The position numbers and the translations under genes were made by a program. From assembly GCF_000968685.2 (NCBI RefSeq), contig NZ_LAKD02000058.1, positions 1-64,000 on the forward strand: DNA of 64,000 nucleotides, read 5' to 3'. Shown here one piece after another: positions 1 through 8,873 of this stretch. Positions within the stretch are counted from its first letter, which is position 1. Each line of letters opens with the position of its first letter. The notes under the pieces were generated by a model. It had not been told where the DNA came from, did no database searches, and saw only the letters and a program-made list of their open reading frames with translations. Source of the DNA: Streptomyces antioxidans. Its GTDB lineage: Bacteria; Actinomycetota; Actinomycetes; Streptomycetales; Streptomycetaceae.

Positions 1-398
1 CGTCGATACACCACTCCAGCGGACGTGACCCGGGGCCGCGGGCCAGCGTTCCGCTTCAGGGCTGCCGGGGACGCCCCCGGAGCCCCGGGCCCGGGGCTCC
101 GGGCTGTGGTTCGGTTCGGGCCCAGAGCTCGGGGCTTTGCTCCCAGGCCCCGGCCGGGGGCTTTGCTCCCGGGCTCCGGGGTGGGGTTCGCGCTGGGTCC
201 GGGCTCTGGGGCCCTTTCTGCGTGTATCGATAGGTGCGGCTTCGCCGTGGGGTGGGGTTCTGCCCTGGGGCCAGGGTCCAGGGGCGGGCCCCTGGTATCG
301 GGAAGGGGCGGGGCGGGGGCAGATCCGGTGGGCGCCCCGAAGCCGTGCTGGCGAGAAACCATTAGGTGAGGGAGGATCGCCGGGCGATACTCGGGCGG
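1..398. other. Gene-free leader of the window, GC-rich, with a terminator-like palindrome
   Basis: No convincing gene lies here; open frames in all registers reflect very high GC and few stop codons. A 28-bp palindrome without spacer (arms 76-89 and 90-103) could be the terminator of a gene lying left of the window. Two copies of a GGGCTTTGCTCCC-like element sit near 135-175. No clear promoter for the RNA-repair operon could be assigned. Confidence 0.5.
76..103. terminator. 28-bp perfect inverted repeat, possible terminator
   Basis: The left arm CCCGGAGCCCCGGG is followed immediately by its exact reverse complement. In Streptomyces, GC-rich hairpins without a U tract often end transcripts. 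The gene it would serve is outside the window. Confidence 0.4.
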
Positions 399-2027
399 GT
401 GTTCTTGACGATATCCACCACCGGCACGGCCGAGCGCCCCGCGACCGATCTCGGGTTTCTGCTGCACAAGCATCCCGACAAGGCGCAGCGGTTCTCCACC
501 TCCTACGGCACCGCACACGTCCTCTACCCCGAGGCCACCGCCGAACGCTGCACCGTCGCGCTGCTGTTGGAAGTGGACCCCGTGGCGCTGGTGCGGCGGG
601 GCCGCGGCAAGGGCCGGGGCGGCGCCCCGGACTCCGCGCTCGCGCAGTATGTGAACGACCGCCCGTATGCCGCCTCCTCCCTGCTCGCGGTCGCGCTGAG
701 CTCGGTCTTCTCCAGCGCTCTGCGGGGCCAGTGCAAGGCACGGCCCGAGCTGCCGGAGCGGGCGCTGCCGCTGCGGATCGAGGTGCCCGCGCTGCCCGCG
801 CGCGGTGGTGCGGCCCTGGTCGAGCGGCTCTTCGCGCCGCTGGGCTGGGCGGTGACGGCCGAGCCGGTGGCGCTGGACGAGGAGTTCCCGGAATGGGGCG
901 ACTCGCGGTACGTACGTCTGGTGCTGGAAGGCGACTTGCGGCTGGCCGACGCCCTGCGCCAGCTGTATGTGCTGCTGCCCGTGCTCGACGACGCCAAGCA
1001 CTACTGGGTCGCCCCGGACGAGGTCGACAAGTTGCTGCGCTCCGGTGAGGGCTGGCTGGAGGGCCACCCCGAGCAGCGGCTGATCACCAACCGCTATCTG
1101 GTCCGGCGCTGGTCGCTGACGCGCAGCGCGCTGGAGCGGCTGGAGCTGGCGCGGCTCGCCGAGGCCGATGACACCGCGGCGGAGGAGATCGACAACGCCG
1201 TCGGGGAACCGTCGGCGGCCGAGCTGGTGGGCGAGGACGAGAACGAGGCCGGGACCGGGGCCGAGGAGCCGTCCGTGCCGCTGGCGGTCCGGCGGCGGGA
1301 GGCGATACTCGACGCCCTGCGCGGCGCCGGGGCGGCCCGGGTGCTCGATCTGGGTTGCGGGCAGGGCCAGTTGCTGGGCGAGCTGCTGAAGGAGGCGCGG
1401 TTCACCGAGATCGTGGGCGTCGATGTGTCGATGCGCGCGCTCAACGAGGCGGCGCGGAGACTGCGGCTGGACCGCCCCGGCTTCGACACGGGCGCGGCCG
1501 AGCGGCAGTCGGCGCGGCTGAGGCTGACCCAGGGCGCGCTCACCTACACCGACTCCCGGCTCGCCGGATATGACGCGGCGGTGCTCAGCGAGGTGATCGA
1601 GCATGTGGATCCGCCCCGGCTGCCCGCACTTGAGCATGTGGTGTTCGGTGCCGCACGGCCCAAGGCCGTCGTGGTGACCACGCCCAACGCGGAGTACAAC
1701 GTGCGCTGGGAGACGCTGCCCGCCGGGCGGATGCGCCACGGCGACCACCGCTTCGAGTGGACCCGCGAGGAGTTCCGGGCCTGGGCGGAGCAGGTCGCGG
1801 AACGGCACGGCTACGCGGTGGAGTTCCGCCCCGTGGGCCCCGAGGACCCCGAGGTCGGCCCGCCCACCCAGCTGGCGCTCTTCCGCGGCGCCGCCGAGGG
1901 CGGCGACGACGGCACCGACAGCCGGAGCGGAGACCGCGCCGCCACGACTGCCGTGGCCACCGCGGGCACTGCGGCTGATACGGCCACCGCGGCCACCGCG
2001 ACCACCGCGAAGGAGGCGGCAGCATGA
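399..2027 (+). CDS. hen1: 3'-terminal RNA ribose 2'-O-methyltransferase Hen1
   Basis: This gene encodes the methylating partner of the bacterial Pnkp/Hen1 RNA-repair system, which marks the broken 3' end with a 2'-O-methyl group before ligation. The N-terminal half (about residues 1-240, beginning VFLTISTTGT) is the Hen1 N-terminal domain. A Rossmann methyltransferase follows from about residue 300, with the SAM loop LDLGCGQGQ, the metal-binding EVIEH motif and a later HGDHRFEW segment, as in bacterial Hen1. The GTG at 399 is chosen because the family starts at this FLTIS sequence; a GTG at 366 would add 11 residues. The GGAGG at 371-375 is rather far upstream. The last 35 residues are an Ala/Thr-rich low-complexity tail. 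The stop overlaps the start of pnkp by 4 bp, so the two are translationally coupled. Confidence 0.93.
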   Translation: MFLTISTTGTAERPATDLGFLLHKHPDKAQRFSTSYGTAHVLYPEATAERCTVALLLEVDPVALVRRGRGKGRGGAPDSALAQYVNDRPYAASSLLAVALSSVFSSALRGQCKARPELPERALPLRIEVPALPARGGAALVERLFAPLGWAVTAEPVALDEEFPEWGDSRYVRLVLEGDLRLADALRQLYVLLPVLDDAKHYWVAPDEVDKLLRSGEGWLEGHPEQRLITNRYLVRRWSLTRSALERLELARLAEADDTAAEEIDNAVGEPSAAELVGEDENEAGTGAEEPSVPLAVRRREAILDALRGAGAARVLDLGCGQGQLLGELLKEARFTEIVGVDVSMRALNEAARRLRLDRPGFDTGAAERQSARLRLTQGALTYTDSRLAGYDAAVLSEVIEHVDPPRLPALEHVVFGAARPKAVVVTTPNAEYNVRWETLPAGRMRHGDHRFEWTREEFRAWAEQVAERHGYAVEFRPVGPEDPEVGPPTQLALFRGAAEGGDDGTDSRSGDRAATTAVATAGTAADTATAATATTAKEAAA

Positions 2028-4660
2028 CCGAGGAGAAGCGCACCATCGGCGTGCCCGACCTGTCCCTCGTGGTGCTCGTCGGCACCACCGGCGCCGGCAA
2101 GTCCACCTTCGCCCGGCGCCACTTCCTGCCCACCCAGGTCGTCTCCTCCGACGTCTGCCGCGGGCTGGTCGCCGACGACGAGAACGACCAGAGCGCCACC
2201 CCCGACGCCTTCGACCTGCTCCACTACATCGCGGGCAAGCGGCTGGCGGCCGGACGGCTGACCGTCGTCGACGCCACCAACGTCCGCAGCGAATCCCGCC
2301 GCAGCCTGATCGCGCTCGCACGCGAGCACGACGTCCTGCCCGTGGCCATCGTCCTCGACGTCCCCGAGGGCGAGTGCGCCCGGCGCAACGCCCAGCGCCC
2401 CGACCGCGCCGAAATGCCCGGCCATGTCATTCCCCGCCAGCGCCGTGAGCTGCGCCGCTCGCTGAAGTCCCTGGAGCGCGAGGGGTTCCGCAAGGTGCAC
2501 GTCCTGCGGGGCGCCGATGAGGTCGAGGCCGCGGAGGTCGCCACCGAGCGCCGCTACAACGATCTGCGCCACCTCACCGGCCCGTTCGACATCATCGGCG
2601 ACATCCACGGCTGCCGCTCCGAGCTGGAGACCCTGCTGGGCAAGCTGGGCTATGCCCTGCGCCGCGACGAGCTCGGCCGCCCGGTCGACGCCGCCCACCC
2701 CGAGGGCCGTACCGCGGTCTTCGTCGGCGACCTCGTCGACCGCGGCCCCGACAGCCCCGGGGTGCTGCGCCTGGTGATGGGCATGGTCGCCTCCGGCGCG
2801 GCCCTGTGCGTGCCCGGCAACCACGAGAACAAGCTCGGCCGCTATCTGAAGGGCCGCAAGGTCCAGGTCACCCATGGCCTCGCCGAGACCGTGGAGCAGC
2901 TGGACCGGGAGCACCAGGCGGACCCGGCCTTCGCCGACCGGGTGCGGGACTTCATCGAGTCGCTGGTCAGCCACTACGTACTGGACGGCGGGGGGCTGGT
3001 GGTGTGTCACGCCGGGCTGCCCGAGAAGTACCACGGCCGCACCTCGGGCCGGGTCCGCTCGCACGCCCTGTACGGGGAGACGACCGGCGAGACCGATGAG
3101 TTCGGCCTCCCCGTGCGCTACCCATGGGCCGAGGACTACCGTGGCCGCGCCGCCGTGGTCTACGGCCACACCCCCACCCCCCGCGCCTCCTGGCTCAACA
3201 ACACCATCTGCCTGGACACCGGCTGTGTCTTCGGCGGCCGGATGACCGCGCTGCGCTGGCCGGAGCGCGAGCTGGTGGACGTTCCGGCCCAGCAGGTCTG
3301 GTACGAACCGGTCAAGCCGCTCACCACCGAGGCCCCCGGAGGCGCCGACGGGCGTCCGCTGGACCTGGGCGATGTGCGGGGCCGCCGGATCGTCGAGACC
3401 CGCCACACGGGCCGGATCGCGGTCAAGGAGGAGAACGCGGCGGCGGCGCTCGAGGTCATGAGCCGGTTCGCGGTCGACCCCCGGCTGCTCGGCTATCTCC
3501 CGCCCACCATGGCGCCGACCGCCACCTCCAAGGAGCCGGCCGCCGCCTCCGAGGAGGGCACCGGCGGAGCCGCCGACGGCGGCTTCCTCGAGCACCCGGC
3601 GGAGGCGTTCGCCGCCTACCGCGCGGACGGGGTGCGCCAGGTGATCTGCGAGGAGAAGCACATGGGCTCGCGCGCGGTGGCGCTCGTCTGCCGTGACGCG
3701 GACATCGCGCGAGAGCGCTTCAGCACGCCGGACGGCGTCTCCGGGGCGCTCCACACCCGCACCGGACGGCCGTTCTTCGACGACGCGAAGCTCACCGAGA
3801 CGGTGCTGGGCGGGCTGAGCGGCTGCCTCGAGCGGGCCGGGCTGTGGCAGGAGCTGGACACCGACTGGGTGCTGCTGGACGCCGAGCTGCTGCCGTGGTC
3901 GCTCAAGGCCGAGGGGCTGCTGCGCCACCAGTACGCGGCGGTGGGCGCCGCCTCGCGCGCCGTCTTCCCCGGCGTCCTCGCGGCGCTGGAGGGCGCGGAG
4001 GCGCGCGGTGTCGAGGTGTCCGCACTGCTCGGCAAGCAGCGCGAACGGGCGTCGGACGCGGCCGCGTTCACCGCTGCCTACCGGCGCTACTGCTGGCCGG
4101 TCGACGGGCTGGACGGCCTCCGTATGGCGCCGTTCCAGATCTTGGCCGTCCAGGGCCGCAACCTCGCCACCGCGCTTCCGCACGACCAGCAACTCGCCCT
4201 GATCGACCGGATGATCGAGGCGGAGAAGCCCGCCGCCGACGGCACCCGGCTGCTGGCCCCCACCCGCAGGCTGATCGTCGACACCGAGGACGAGGCGTCG
4301 GTCGCCGAGGGCGTGCGCTGGTGGCTGGACCTGACGGCCGCGGGCGGCGAGGGCATGGTGGTCAAGCCGCTCCAGGGCTTCGTCCGCAAGGGCGACGGCC
4401 GACTGGTCCAGCCGGGCGTGAAGTGCCGGGGCCGCGAGTATCTGCGCATCATTTACGGCCCGGAGTACACCCGCCCGGACAACCTGGCCCGGTTGCGCGA
4501 GCGTCACCTGGGCCACAAGCGCTCACTCGCCCTGCGCGAGTACGCGCTCGGCCTGGAGGCGCTTGACCGGCTGGCGGAGGGCGAGCCCCTGTGGCGCGTC
4601 CACGAGGCGGTCTTCGCGGTGCTCGCCCTGGAGTCGGAGCCGGTGGACCCGCGGTTGTAG
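2024..4660 (+). CDS. pnkp: Polynucleotide kinase-phosphatase-ligase Pnkp (RNA end healing and sealing)
   Basis: This 878-residue three-domain enzyme heals and seals cleaved RNA. The N-terminal kinase has the P-loop GTTGAGKST at residues 20-28. The central metallophosphoesterase (about 185-480) shows GDIHGC, GDLVDRGPDS and GNHENK and acts as 2',3'-phosphatase. The C-terminal adenylyltransferase has the nucleotidyl-lysine motif EEKHMGSR near residue 541; its charging and sealing activity depends on Hen1 in characterised homologues. Length and domain order match full-length bacterial Pnkp. A linker of about 30 residues rich in Ala, Thr and Glu lies around residues 490-525. The known role of the family is repair of tRNAs cut by ribotoxins. 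No toxin gene is adjacent here. Confidence 0.95.
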   Translation: MTEEKRTIGVPDLSLVVLVGTTGAGKSTFARRHFLPTQVVSSDVCRGLVADDENDQSATPDAFDLLHYIAGKRLAAGRLTVVDATNVRSESRRSLIALAREHDVLPVAIVLDVPEGECARRNAQRPDRAEMPGHVIPRQRRELRRSLKSLEREGFRKVHVLRGADEVEAAEVATERRYNDLRHLTGPFDIIGDIHGCRSELETLLGKLGYALRRDELGRPVDAAHPEGRTAVFVGDLVDRGPDSPGVLRLVMGMVASGAALCVPGNHENKLGRYLKGRKVQVTHGLAETVEQLDREHQADPAFADRVRDFIESLVSHYVLDGGGLVVCHAGLPEKYHGRTSGRVRSHALYGETTGETDEFGLPVRYPWAEDYRGRAAVVYGHTPTPRASWLNNTICLDTGCVFGGRMTALRWPERELVDVPAQQVWYEPVKPLTTEAPGGADGRPLDLGDVRGRRIVETRHTGRIAVKEENAAAALEVMSRFAVDPRLLGYLPPTMAPTATSKEPAAASEEGTGGAADGGFLEHPAEAFAAYRADGVRQVICEEKHMGSRAVALVCRDADIARERFSTPDGVSGALHTRTGRPFFDDAKLTETVLGGLSGCLERAGLWQELDTDWVLLDAELLPWSLKAEGLLRHQYAAVGAASRAVFPGVLAALEGAEARGVEVSALLGKQRERASDAAAFTAAYRRYCWPVDGLDGLRMAPFQILAVQGRNLATALPHDQQLALIDRMIEAEKPAADGTRLLAPTRRLIVDTEDEASVAEGVRWWLDLTAAGGEGMVVKPLQGFVRKGDGRLVQPGVKCRGREYLRIIYGPEYTRPDNLARLRERHLGHKRSLALREYALGLEALDRLAEGEPLWRVHEAVFAVLALESEPVDPRL

Positions 4661-4720
4661 GGACGACGGTTCGGAGTCTCCGGGGGGGCGTGACGCCTGC
4701 GGCGGGCTGTTCCCCTCCCC

Positions 4721-4746
4721 TTCCCGAAACTGGGGCTCCGCCCCAG
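4721..4746. repeat. Dispersed 26-nt hairpin element, copy 1
   Basis: This stretch is 25/26 identical to 61436-61461. Both copies contain the mini-hairpin CTGGGGCTCCGCCCCAG and lie in convergent intergenic regions preceded by a C-rich run. It probably belongs to a family of intergenic repeats spread through the chromosome. Confidence 0.6.
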
Positions 4747-4830
4747 ACCCCTGGGCCCCGGGCCCTGCGGTGGAGCCCCTGCCCTGCGGCGGAGCCGCGT
4801 GGAGCCGCCGCGTGGTCCGCCGGACACCCG

Positions 4831-4864
4831 CGCCTCGGGCCCGGCCGTGGCCGGGCCCGAGGCG
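4831..4864. terminator. Bidirectional terminator, 16-bp perfect stem
   Basis: The arms 4831-4846 and 4849-4864 are exact reverse complements around a GT centre. It sits between the convergent pnkp and AraC-type genes, where a two-way terminator is expected. Confidence 0.65.
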
Positions 4865-5010
4865 TCAAGCGGCCGGGGGCCGGGGGCCGGGGCCTTCCCG
4901 GGCCAGCAGCTGGCGTCCGCGCCGCAGGCGTCCGGGCGGCCCAGCCCTCGAGCGGGCCGAGGGCCGACCGGGACGGCGTTCCTGGGCCCGGGGGCCCGGG
5001 CCGTCTGGGG

Positions 5011-6018
5011 TCAGACGGCCGACGGGGTTCGCGCTTCGCGGGAGCGGAAGGCGCGGCGGTAGTCGTGTGGGGGGACCCCGACCGCTCGGGCGAAGTGGCG
5101 GCGCAGGTTGGCCGCCGTGCCCAGTCCGCACAGTTCCGCGATCCGGTCCACCGGCAGCTCGCCGCCCTCCAGCAGCTCGCGGGCGCGCGCGATCCGCTGG
5201 CCCTGCAGCCAGCGCAGCGGCGTCGTGCCCGTGGCGGCGTGGAAGCGGCGGGCCAGGGTGCGCGGGCTGGTGTGGGCGCGGCGGGCGAGGTCGGCCACGG
5301 TCAGCGGCTCGTGCAGCCGCTCGGCGGCCCAGTGCAGCAGCGGGCCGAGCGAGTCATCGGTGCGCTCCGGCAACGGCGCCTCGATGTACTGGGCCTGGCC
5401 GCCCGGCCGGTGGGCGGGCGCGACGAGCTGCCGGGCCAGGGTGTTCGCCGCCTCGGTGCCGTAGTCCTCGCGCACCAGATGCAGACAGACGTCGATGCAC
5501 GCCGTGGACCCCGCCCCCGTCAGTACGTCGCCGTGGTCGACGTAGAGCACGGACGGATCGAGCCGTACGGCCGGATAGCGCTCGGCGAACAGCGCGGCGT
5601 ACATCCAGTGGGTGGCCGCCGTACGGCCGTCGAGCAGTCCGGTCGCGGCGAGGGTGAACGCGCCCGAGCACAGCGACACGATGCGGGCGCCGCGCCGATG
5701 GGCCTCGCGCAGCGCGTCGATCAGCTCCTGGGGCGGATCGCCGCGCACATCGGCCGAGGCCGGGACGATCACGGTGTCCGCCGTGATCAGCTCCTCGGTG
5801 CCGTACGGGGTGTGGGTGGCGAACCACGAGCGGGCGGCGACCGGTGCACCGGCCCCCTCACCGCCCGGCCCGACGGCACAGACCCGCAGCTCATACCAGG
5901 GGTCGGGGAGTTCGGGGCGATCGGAGCCGAAGACATGGCAGGGCACCGCCAGATCGAAGATCGGCATGCCCGGGGTGACGGCGAGGGCTATGGACCGCAT
6001 GGCAGAAATGTAGCGCAT
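5011..6018 (-). CDS. GlxA-type AraC family transcriptional regulator (DJ-1/PfpI + AraC HTH)
   Basis: This 335-residue regulator has an N-terminal DJ-1/PfpI-like sensor domain (about 7-185) with the conserved VSLCSGAFTLAATGLLDGR segment. The C-terminal AraC double helix-turn-helix (about 225-325) contains LADLARRAHTSPRTLARRF and the typical second-helix region. The start at 6018 has AGGAG 7-8 nt upstream; an internal ATG at 6000 is less well placed. It is divergent from the MFS transporter with only 54 bp between the starts, so it probably controls that gene and itself. The effector is unknown. Confidence 0.88.
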   Translation of the reverse strand: MRYISAMRSIALAVTPGMPIFDLAVPCHVFGSDRPELPDPWYELRVCAVGPGGEGAGAPVAARSWFATHTPYGTEELITADTVIVPASADVRGDPPQELIDALREAHRRGARIVSLCSGAFTLAATGLLDGRTAATHWMYAALFAERYPAVRLDPSVLYVDHGDVLTGAGSTACIDVCLHLVREDYGTEAANTLARQLVAPAHRPGGQAQYIEAPLPERTDDSLGPLLHWAAERLHEPLTVADLARRAHTSPRTLARRFHAATGTTPLRWLQGQRIARARELLEGGELPVDRIAELCGLGTAANLRRHFARAVGVPPHDYRRAFRSREARTPSAV

Positions 6019-6072
6019 GCTGTCACTCCTGCCACTCGTTCCGCCGGGTCCCGGGAACGATGCTGGACGGGC

Positions 6073-7722
6073 ATGACGACCCCTTCCGCGAAGGGCCGGG
6101 GGAGCGGTGTGTCCGCACCCGCCACGGCCTCCGCCCCTGATACGGCCCCTGGCAGCGATACGGTCCCCGCCGCTGCCCCCGACCAGACCGACCCAGCCCC
6201 CGGCCGCCGCCGCTGGCTGATCCTCGCCGTCGCGTCGGCGGCCCAGTTCCTCGCCGTGCTCGACATGATCGCGGTCAATATCGCCTTCCCCGCGATCGGC
6301 GCGGACTTCAGCTCGGCGTCCACCGCCGACCTGTCCTGGGTGCTCAACGCCTACACCATCGTGCTCGCGGCGCTGCTGGTCCCGGCCGGGCGGTTGGCCG
6401 ACGCGATCGGCGGGCGGCGCTCGTTCCTGACCGGTATCGCGCTCTTCGGGCTCGCCTCCCTCGCCTGCGGGGCCGCCCCCGGGCTCGGCACGCTGATCGC
6501 GGCGCGCGTGGTGCAGGGCGTGGCGGCGGCCGTCCTGGTGCCCACCTCCCTCTCGCTCGCGCTGCCCGCCTTCCCGGCGCGCGAACGGGCCACGGCGGTC
6601 GGCGTCTGGACGGCGGTGAGCGCGGTCGCGGCGAGTTCGGGGCCGGTGGCGGGCGGTCTGCTCGCCGCCACCGACTGGCGCCTGATCTTCCTCGTCAACC
6701 CGCCCGTGGTGCTGGCGGCCTGGGTGGCCGGGCTGCGGCTGCTGCCGCGCACCGGGCCCGTACGCGGTCAGCGCCGCCGCCTCGATCCGCTGGGCACGCT
6801 GCTGGTGCTCCTGGCCACCGGATCCCTCACCACCTCCTGCGTCGAGGCCGCCGACTGGGGCTACGGCGCCCCGGCCACCCTCGGCTTCCTCGCGGCGGGC
6901 CTGGTCCTGGGCGCGCTGGCCGTGGCACACGTACGCCGCCACCCGGATCCGGTGGTGGACCCGGCACTGTTCAGGACCCGTGCCTTCACCGCCGCCGCGC
7001 TCGGGCTGCTGAGCTACTTCCTCGCCTACGCCTCTCTGCTGCTCGCCGCGACGCTGCTGTTCACCGGGGCGTGGGGCTGGTCCACGGTCAGCGCGGGGCT
7101 GGCCGTCACGCCCTGGCCGCTCACCGTCCTGGTGGTGTCGATGCTGTCGGGGCGGATCGTACGGGTGCTGGGGGAGCGCACCGCGGCGATCACCGGCGGG
7201 CTGTGCTTCGTCGCGGGGCCGATGTGGTGGCTGCTCCTCGCGGGCGGCGACGGTACCCACTACGCCGTGGAGCTCATGCCCGGCCTGGTGCTCGCCGGGC
7301 TGGGGGCGGGGCTCTACCAGCCGGTGATGTTCGCGGCAGCCGGACTGCTTCCGGCCCGTCAGCTCTCGCTGGGCTCCGGGGTGTTGATGATGTCCCGGCA
7401 GGGCGGCTCGGCCCTGGGCGTCGCGGCCCTTGTCATGATCACCGGGGGCGCCGCACGGCCGGGGCTTGACGCGCTGCGCGCCGGGTGGGTCTTCACGGCC
7501 GTGACCGCCGCGCTCGCGGCCGTCGCGGGCACCGCCTTGCGCACCCGCGTTCGCACCGAGCCCGGGGAGGTGCGTACCGCGGAGGTCGGGGAGGCCACTG
7601 CCGAGGTCGGGGAGGCGCGTACCGGCCAGGGCGAGGAGACGCGTACCGGCCAGGGCGGGGGCAATGGATCCGGCGCGGCCCCGATACGGCGCTGTGGAAC
7701 GGACCCGATACGGCACCATTGA
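6073..7722 (+). CDS. MFS drug-efflux transporter, DHA2 (EmrB/QacA) type
   Basis: This 549-residue membrane protein has a hydrophilic N-terminus of about 45 residues followed by roughly 14 hydrophobic segments, as in the DHA2 family of proton-coupled drug exporters. AQFLAVLDMIAVNIAFPAIG matches the family's first-helix motif, and GRLADAIGGRR is the loop 2-3 MFS signature. The C-terminal 50 residues are a hydrophilic repetitive tail (repeated EVGEA and RTGQG) probably produced by tandem duplication. It is divergent from the GlxA/AraC regulator, a common arrangement for inducible efflux. The substrate cannot be inferred. Confidence 0.88.
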   Translation: MTTPSAKGRGSGVSAPATASAPDTAPGSDTVPAAAPDQTDPAPGRRRWLILAVASAAQFLAVLDMIAVNIAFPAIGADFSSASTADLSWVLNAYTIVLAALLVPAGRLADAIGGRRSFLTGIALFGLASLACGAAPGLGTLIAARVVQGVAAAVLVPTSLSLALPAFPARERATAVGVWTAVSAVAASSGPVAGGLLAATDWRLIFLVNPPVVLAAWVAGLRLLPRTGPVRGQRRRLDPLGTLLVLLATGSLTTSCVEAADWGYGAPATLGFLAAGLVLGALAVAHVRRHPDPVVDPALFRTRAFTAAALGLLSYFLAYASLLLAATLLFTGAWGWSTVSAGLAVTPWPLTVLVVSMLSGRIVRVLGERTAAITGGLCFVAGPMWWLLLAGGDGTHYAVELMPGLVLAGLGAGLYQPVMFAAAGLLPARQLSLGSGVLMMSRQGGSALGVAALVMITGGAARPGLDALRAGWVFTAVTAALAAVAGTALRTRVRTEPGEVRTAEVGEATAEVGEARTGQGEETRTGQGGGNGSGAAPIRRCGTDPIRHH

Positions 7723-7747
7723 CGTGCCCGTGCCACCTGCCTAGCGT
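7719..7747 (+). promoter_or_regulatory. Promoter for the Crp/Fnr regulator gene
   Basis: TTGACG (7719-7724) and TAGCGT (7742-7747) are separated by 17 bp, a near-canonical vegetative promoter. The -35 box overlaps the TGA stop of the MFS gene. The Crp/Fnr gene starts about 60 bp downstream. Confidence 0.6.
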
Positions 7748-7808
7748 GCTGAGCGGTCCTTGGATTCTCCGCAGGCCATGACGACGACGAGCTGAGCGGG
7801 GAGGGCGG

Positions 7809-8528
7809 ATGAGTCTCTTCGAGGACGGGCGGCCCTTTCTCCACGCGCTCCCCGCCGAGGACCGCCGCGCCCTGCTCGCCCTCGGCACTCCCCGCTCCTA
7901 CGCCCCCGGCGAGGTCGTGTTGCGCGAGCACGACCGCACGACCTTCGTCGTGGCGATCACCTCCGGCTGGGCCACCGTCTCGGTGGAGACCGAGCGCGGA
8001 GTGCGGCTGATCCTGGCGCTGCGCGGGGCGGGCGAGGTCGTGGGCGACCAGGCCGCGGTGGACCACGGCTCGCGCAGTGCCACCGTCACCGCGCTCGGGC
8101 CGATGGAGGCGGTGGTGGTCTCCGGCGACCGGTTCCGGGCGTATCTGGCCGCCCGTCCCGTCGCGACCGTACTGATCATGCGTCAGTTCAGTTCCCGGCT
8201 GCGCAGCTCCGACGGGGAGCGGCGCTCACTCGCCTCCGAGAAGGTGCTCCAGCGGCTGGCGGCCCGCCTCGTGGAACTCGCCGAGCGCACCGGCCGCTCC
8301 GGCGCCGACGGCACCATCACCATCGATCTCCAGATGCCCCAGCACGACATCGCCGCCGCCGTGGGCTCGACCCGGGAGGCGGTCGCCAAGGCGCTGCGGC
8401 TGCTGCGCGGCCAGGGTGTGGTCCGGACCGCCTCGCGCCGCTTCGAGGTGATGGACATCGGGCTGCTGCGGCTGCTGGCCGAGGGCCGCGCGACGGGGGA
8501 GCAGATTCCGGCGCGGCCCCGGGACTGA
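7809..8528 (+). CDS. Crp/Fnr family transcriptional regulator
   Basis: This 239-residue protein has an N-terminal cyclic-nucleotide-binding beta-roll (about 10-125, with GEVVGDQAAVDHGSRSATVTA) and a C-terminal winged helix (about 150-225) with PQHDIAAAVGSTREAVAKAL as recognition region. No Fnr-type cysteine cluster is visible, so oxygen sensing by an Fe-S cluster is unlikely. GGGAGGGCGG lies just upstream of the ATG. It has its own promoter. The target genes are unknown; the arginine deiminase genes downstream are one possibility, but nothing in the sequence proves it. Confidence 0.85.
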   Translation: MSLFEDGRPFLHALPAEDRRALLALGTPRSYAPGEVVLREHDRTTFVVAITSGWATVSVETERGVRLILALRGAGEVVGDQAAVDHGSRSATVTALGPMEAVVVSGDRFRAYLAARPVATVLIMRQFSSRLRSSDGERRSLASEKVLQRLAARLVELAERTGRSGADGTITIDLQMPQHDIAAAVGSTREAVAKALRLLRGQGVVRTASRRFEVMDIGLLRLLAEGRATGEQIPARPRD

Positions 8529-8578
8529 GCGCGGGCGCGCACTCTCCCGCGACTGGGCGTGGGCGCACACTCCTTCGC
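8523..8578. repeat. 28-bp post-stop tandem duplication after the Crp/Fnr gene
   Basis: Copies 8523-8550 and 8551-8578 align over 28 bp with about six mismatches. The first copy contains the last sense codon and the TGA stop of the regulator gene; in the second copy the TGA has become TGG. Confidence 0.6.
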
Positions 8579-8873
8579 TTTTCCGCGCGACTGTGTAAAC
8601 GGCTACAGCCGTCCCGCCGCTCCCCGGCGACCCTGGAGTTGGCACAGGGCGCGGGACCGTGGGCGACGGGGGTGCGCACGGCCCGGCCACTGTCCGGTGA
8701 CGGCCTGCCGGACAGGGCCCGAGCGCCCCGCACCGGAGAAGGGCGGCGGGGTGGGCAGGGGGACGAGGCCCCGCCGCCCGCTTCCGGCCTTCACCGGCCC
8801 CCGGTCACCACCACATCGCACCACATCGGACCACATCGCGGGACGGGGACCACGGCATGGAGGACGGCGGGCG
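8529..8873. other. Intergenic region without a gene
   Basis: After the post-stop duplication there is a small inverted repeat (ACGGCT-AC-AGCCGT, near 8598-8611) that may end the Crp transcript. A triplicated ACCACATCG/ACCACATCGGACC tract follows around 8810-8840. The large open frame through this stretch is ascribed to lack of stop codons; the downstream gene has a better start with GGAGG at 8874. Confidence 0.5.

Larger units (their letters stand above)
4661..5010. other. Convergent intergenic region with hairpins and a dispersed repeat
   Basis: This gap between pnkp and the AraC-type gene contains no gene. It holds a 26-nt element at 4721-4746 that recurs at 61436-61461, a 16-bp perfect stem at 4831-4864, and a smaller hairpin (arms 4999-5007 and 5012-5020) overlapping the stop codon of the minus-strand gene. 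It is best read as a bidirectional termination zone. Confidence 0.6.

Noticed and set aside
1811..4516. 901-residue minus-strand open frame over pnkp
   Set aside because: Pure shadow of the well-conserved Pnkp gene; composition Ala/Gly/Val-rich with no recognisable domain.
6019..7719. 902-residue extended minus frame for the AraC-type regulator
   Set aside because: The extension lies antisense to the MFS transporter; the conserved regulator starts at 6018 with a good ribosome-binding site.
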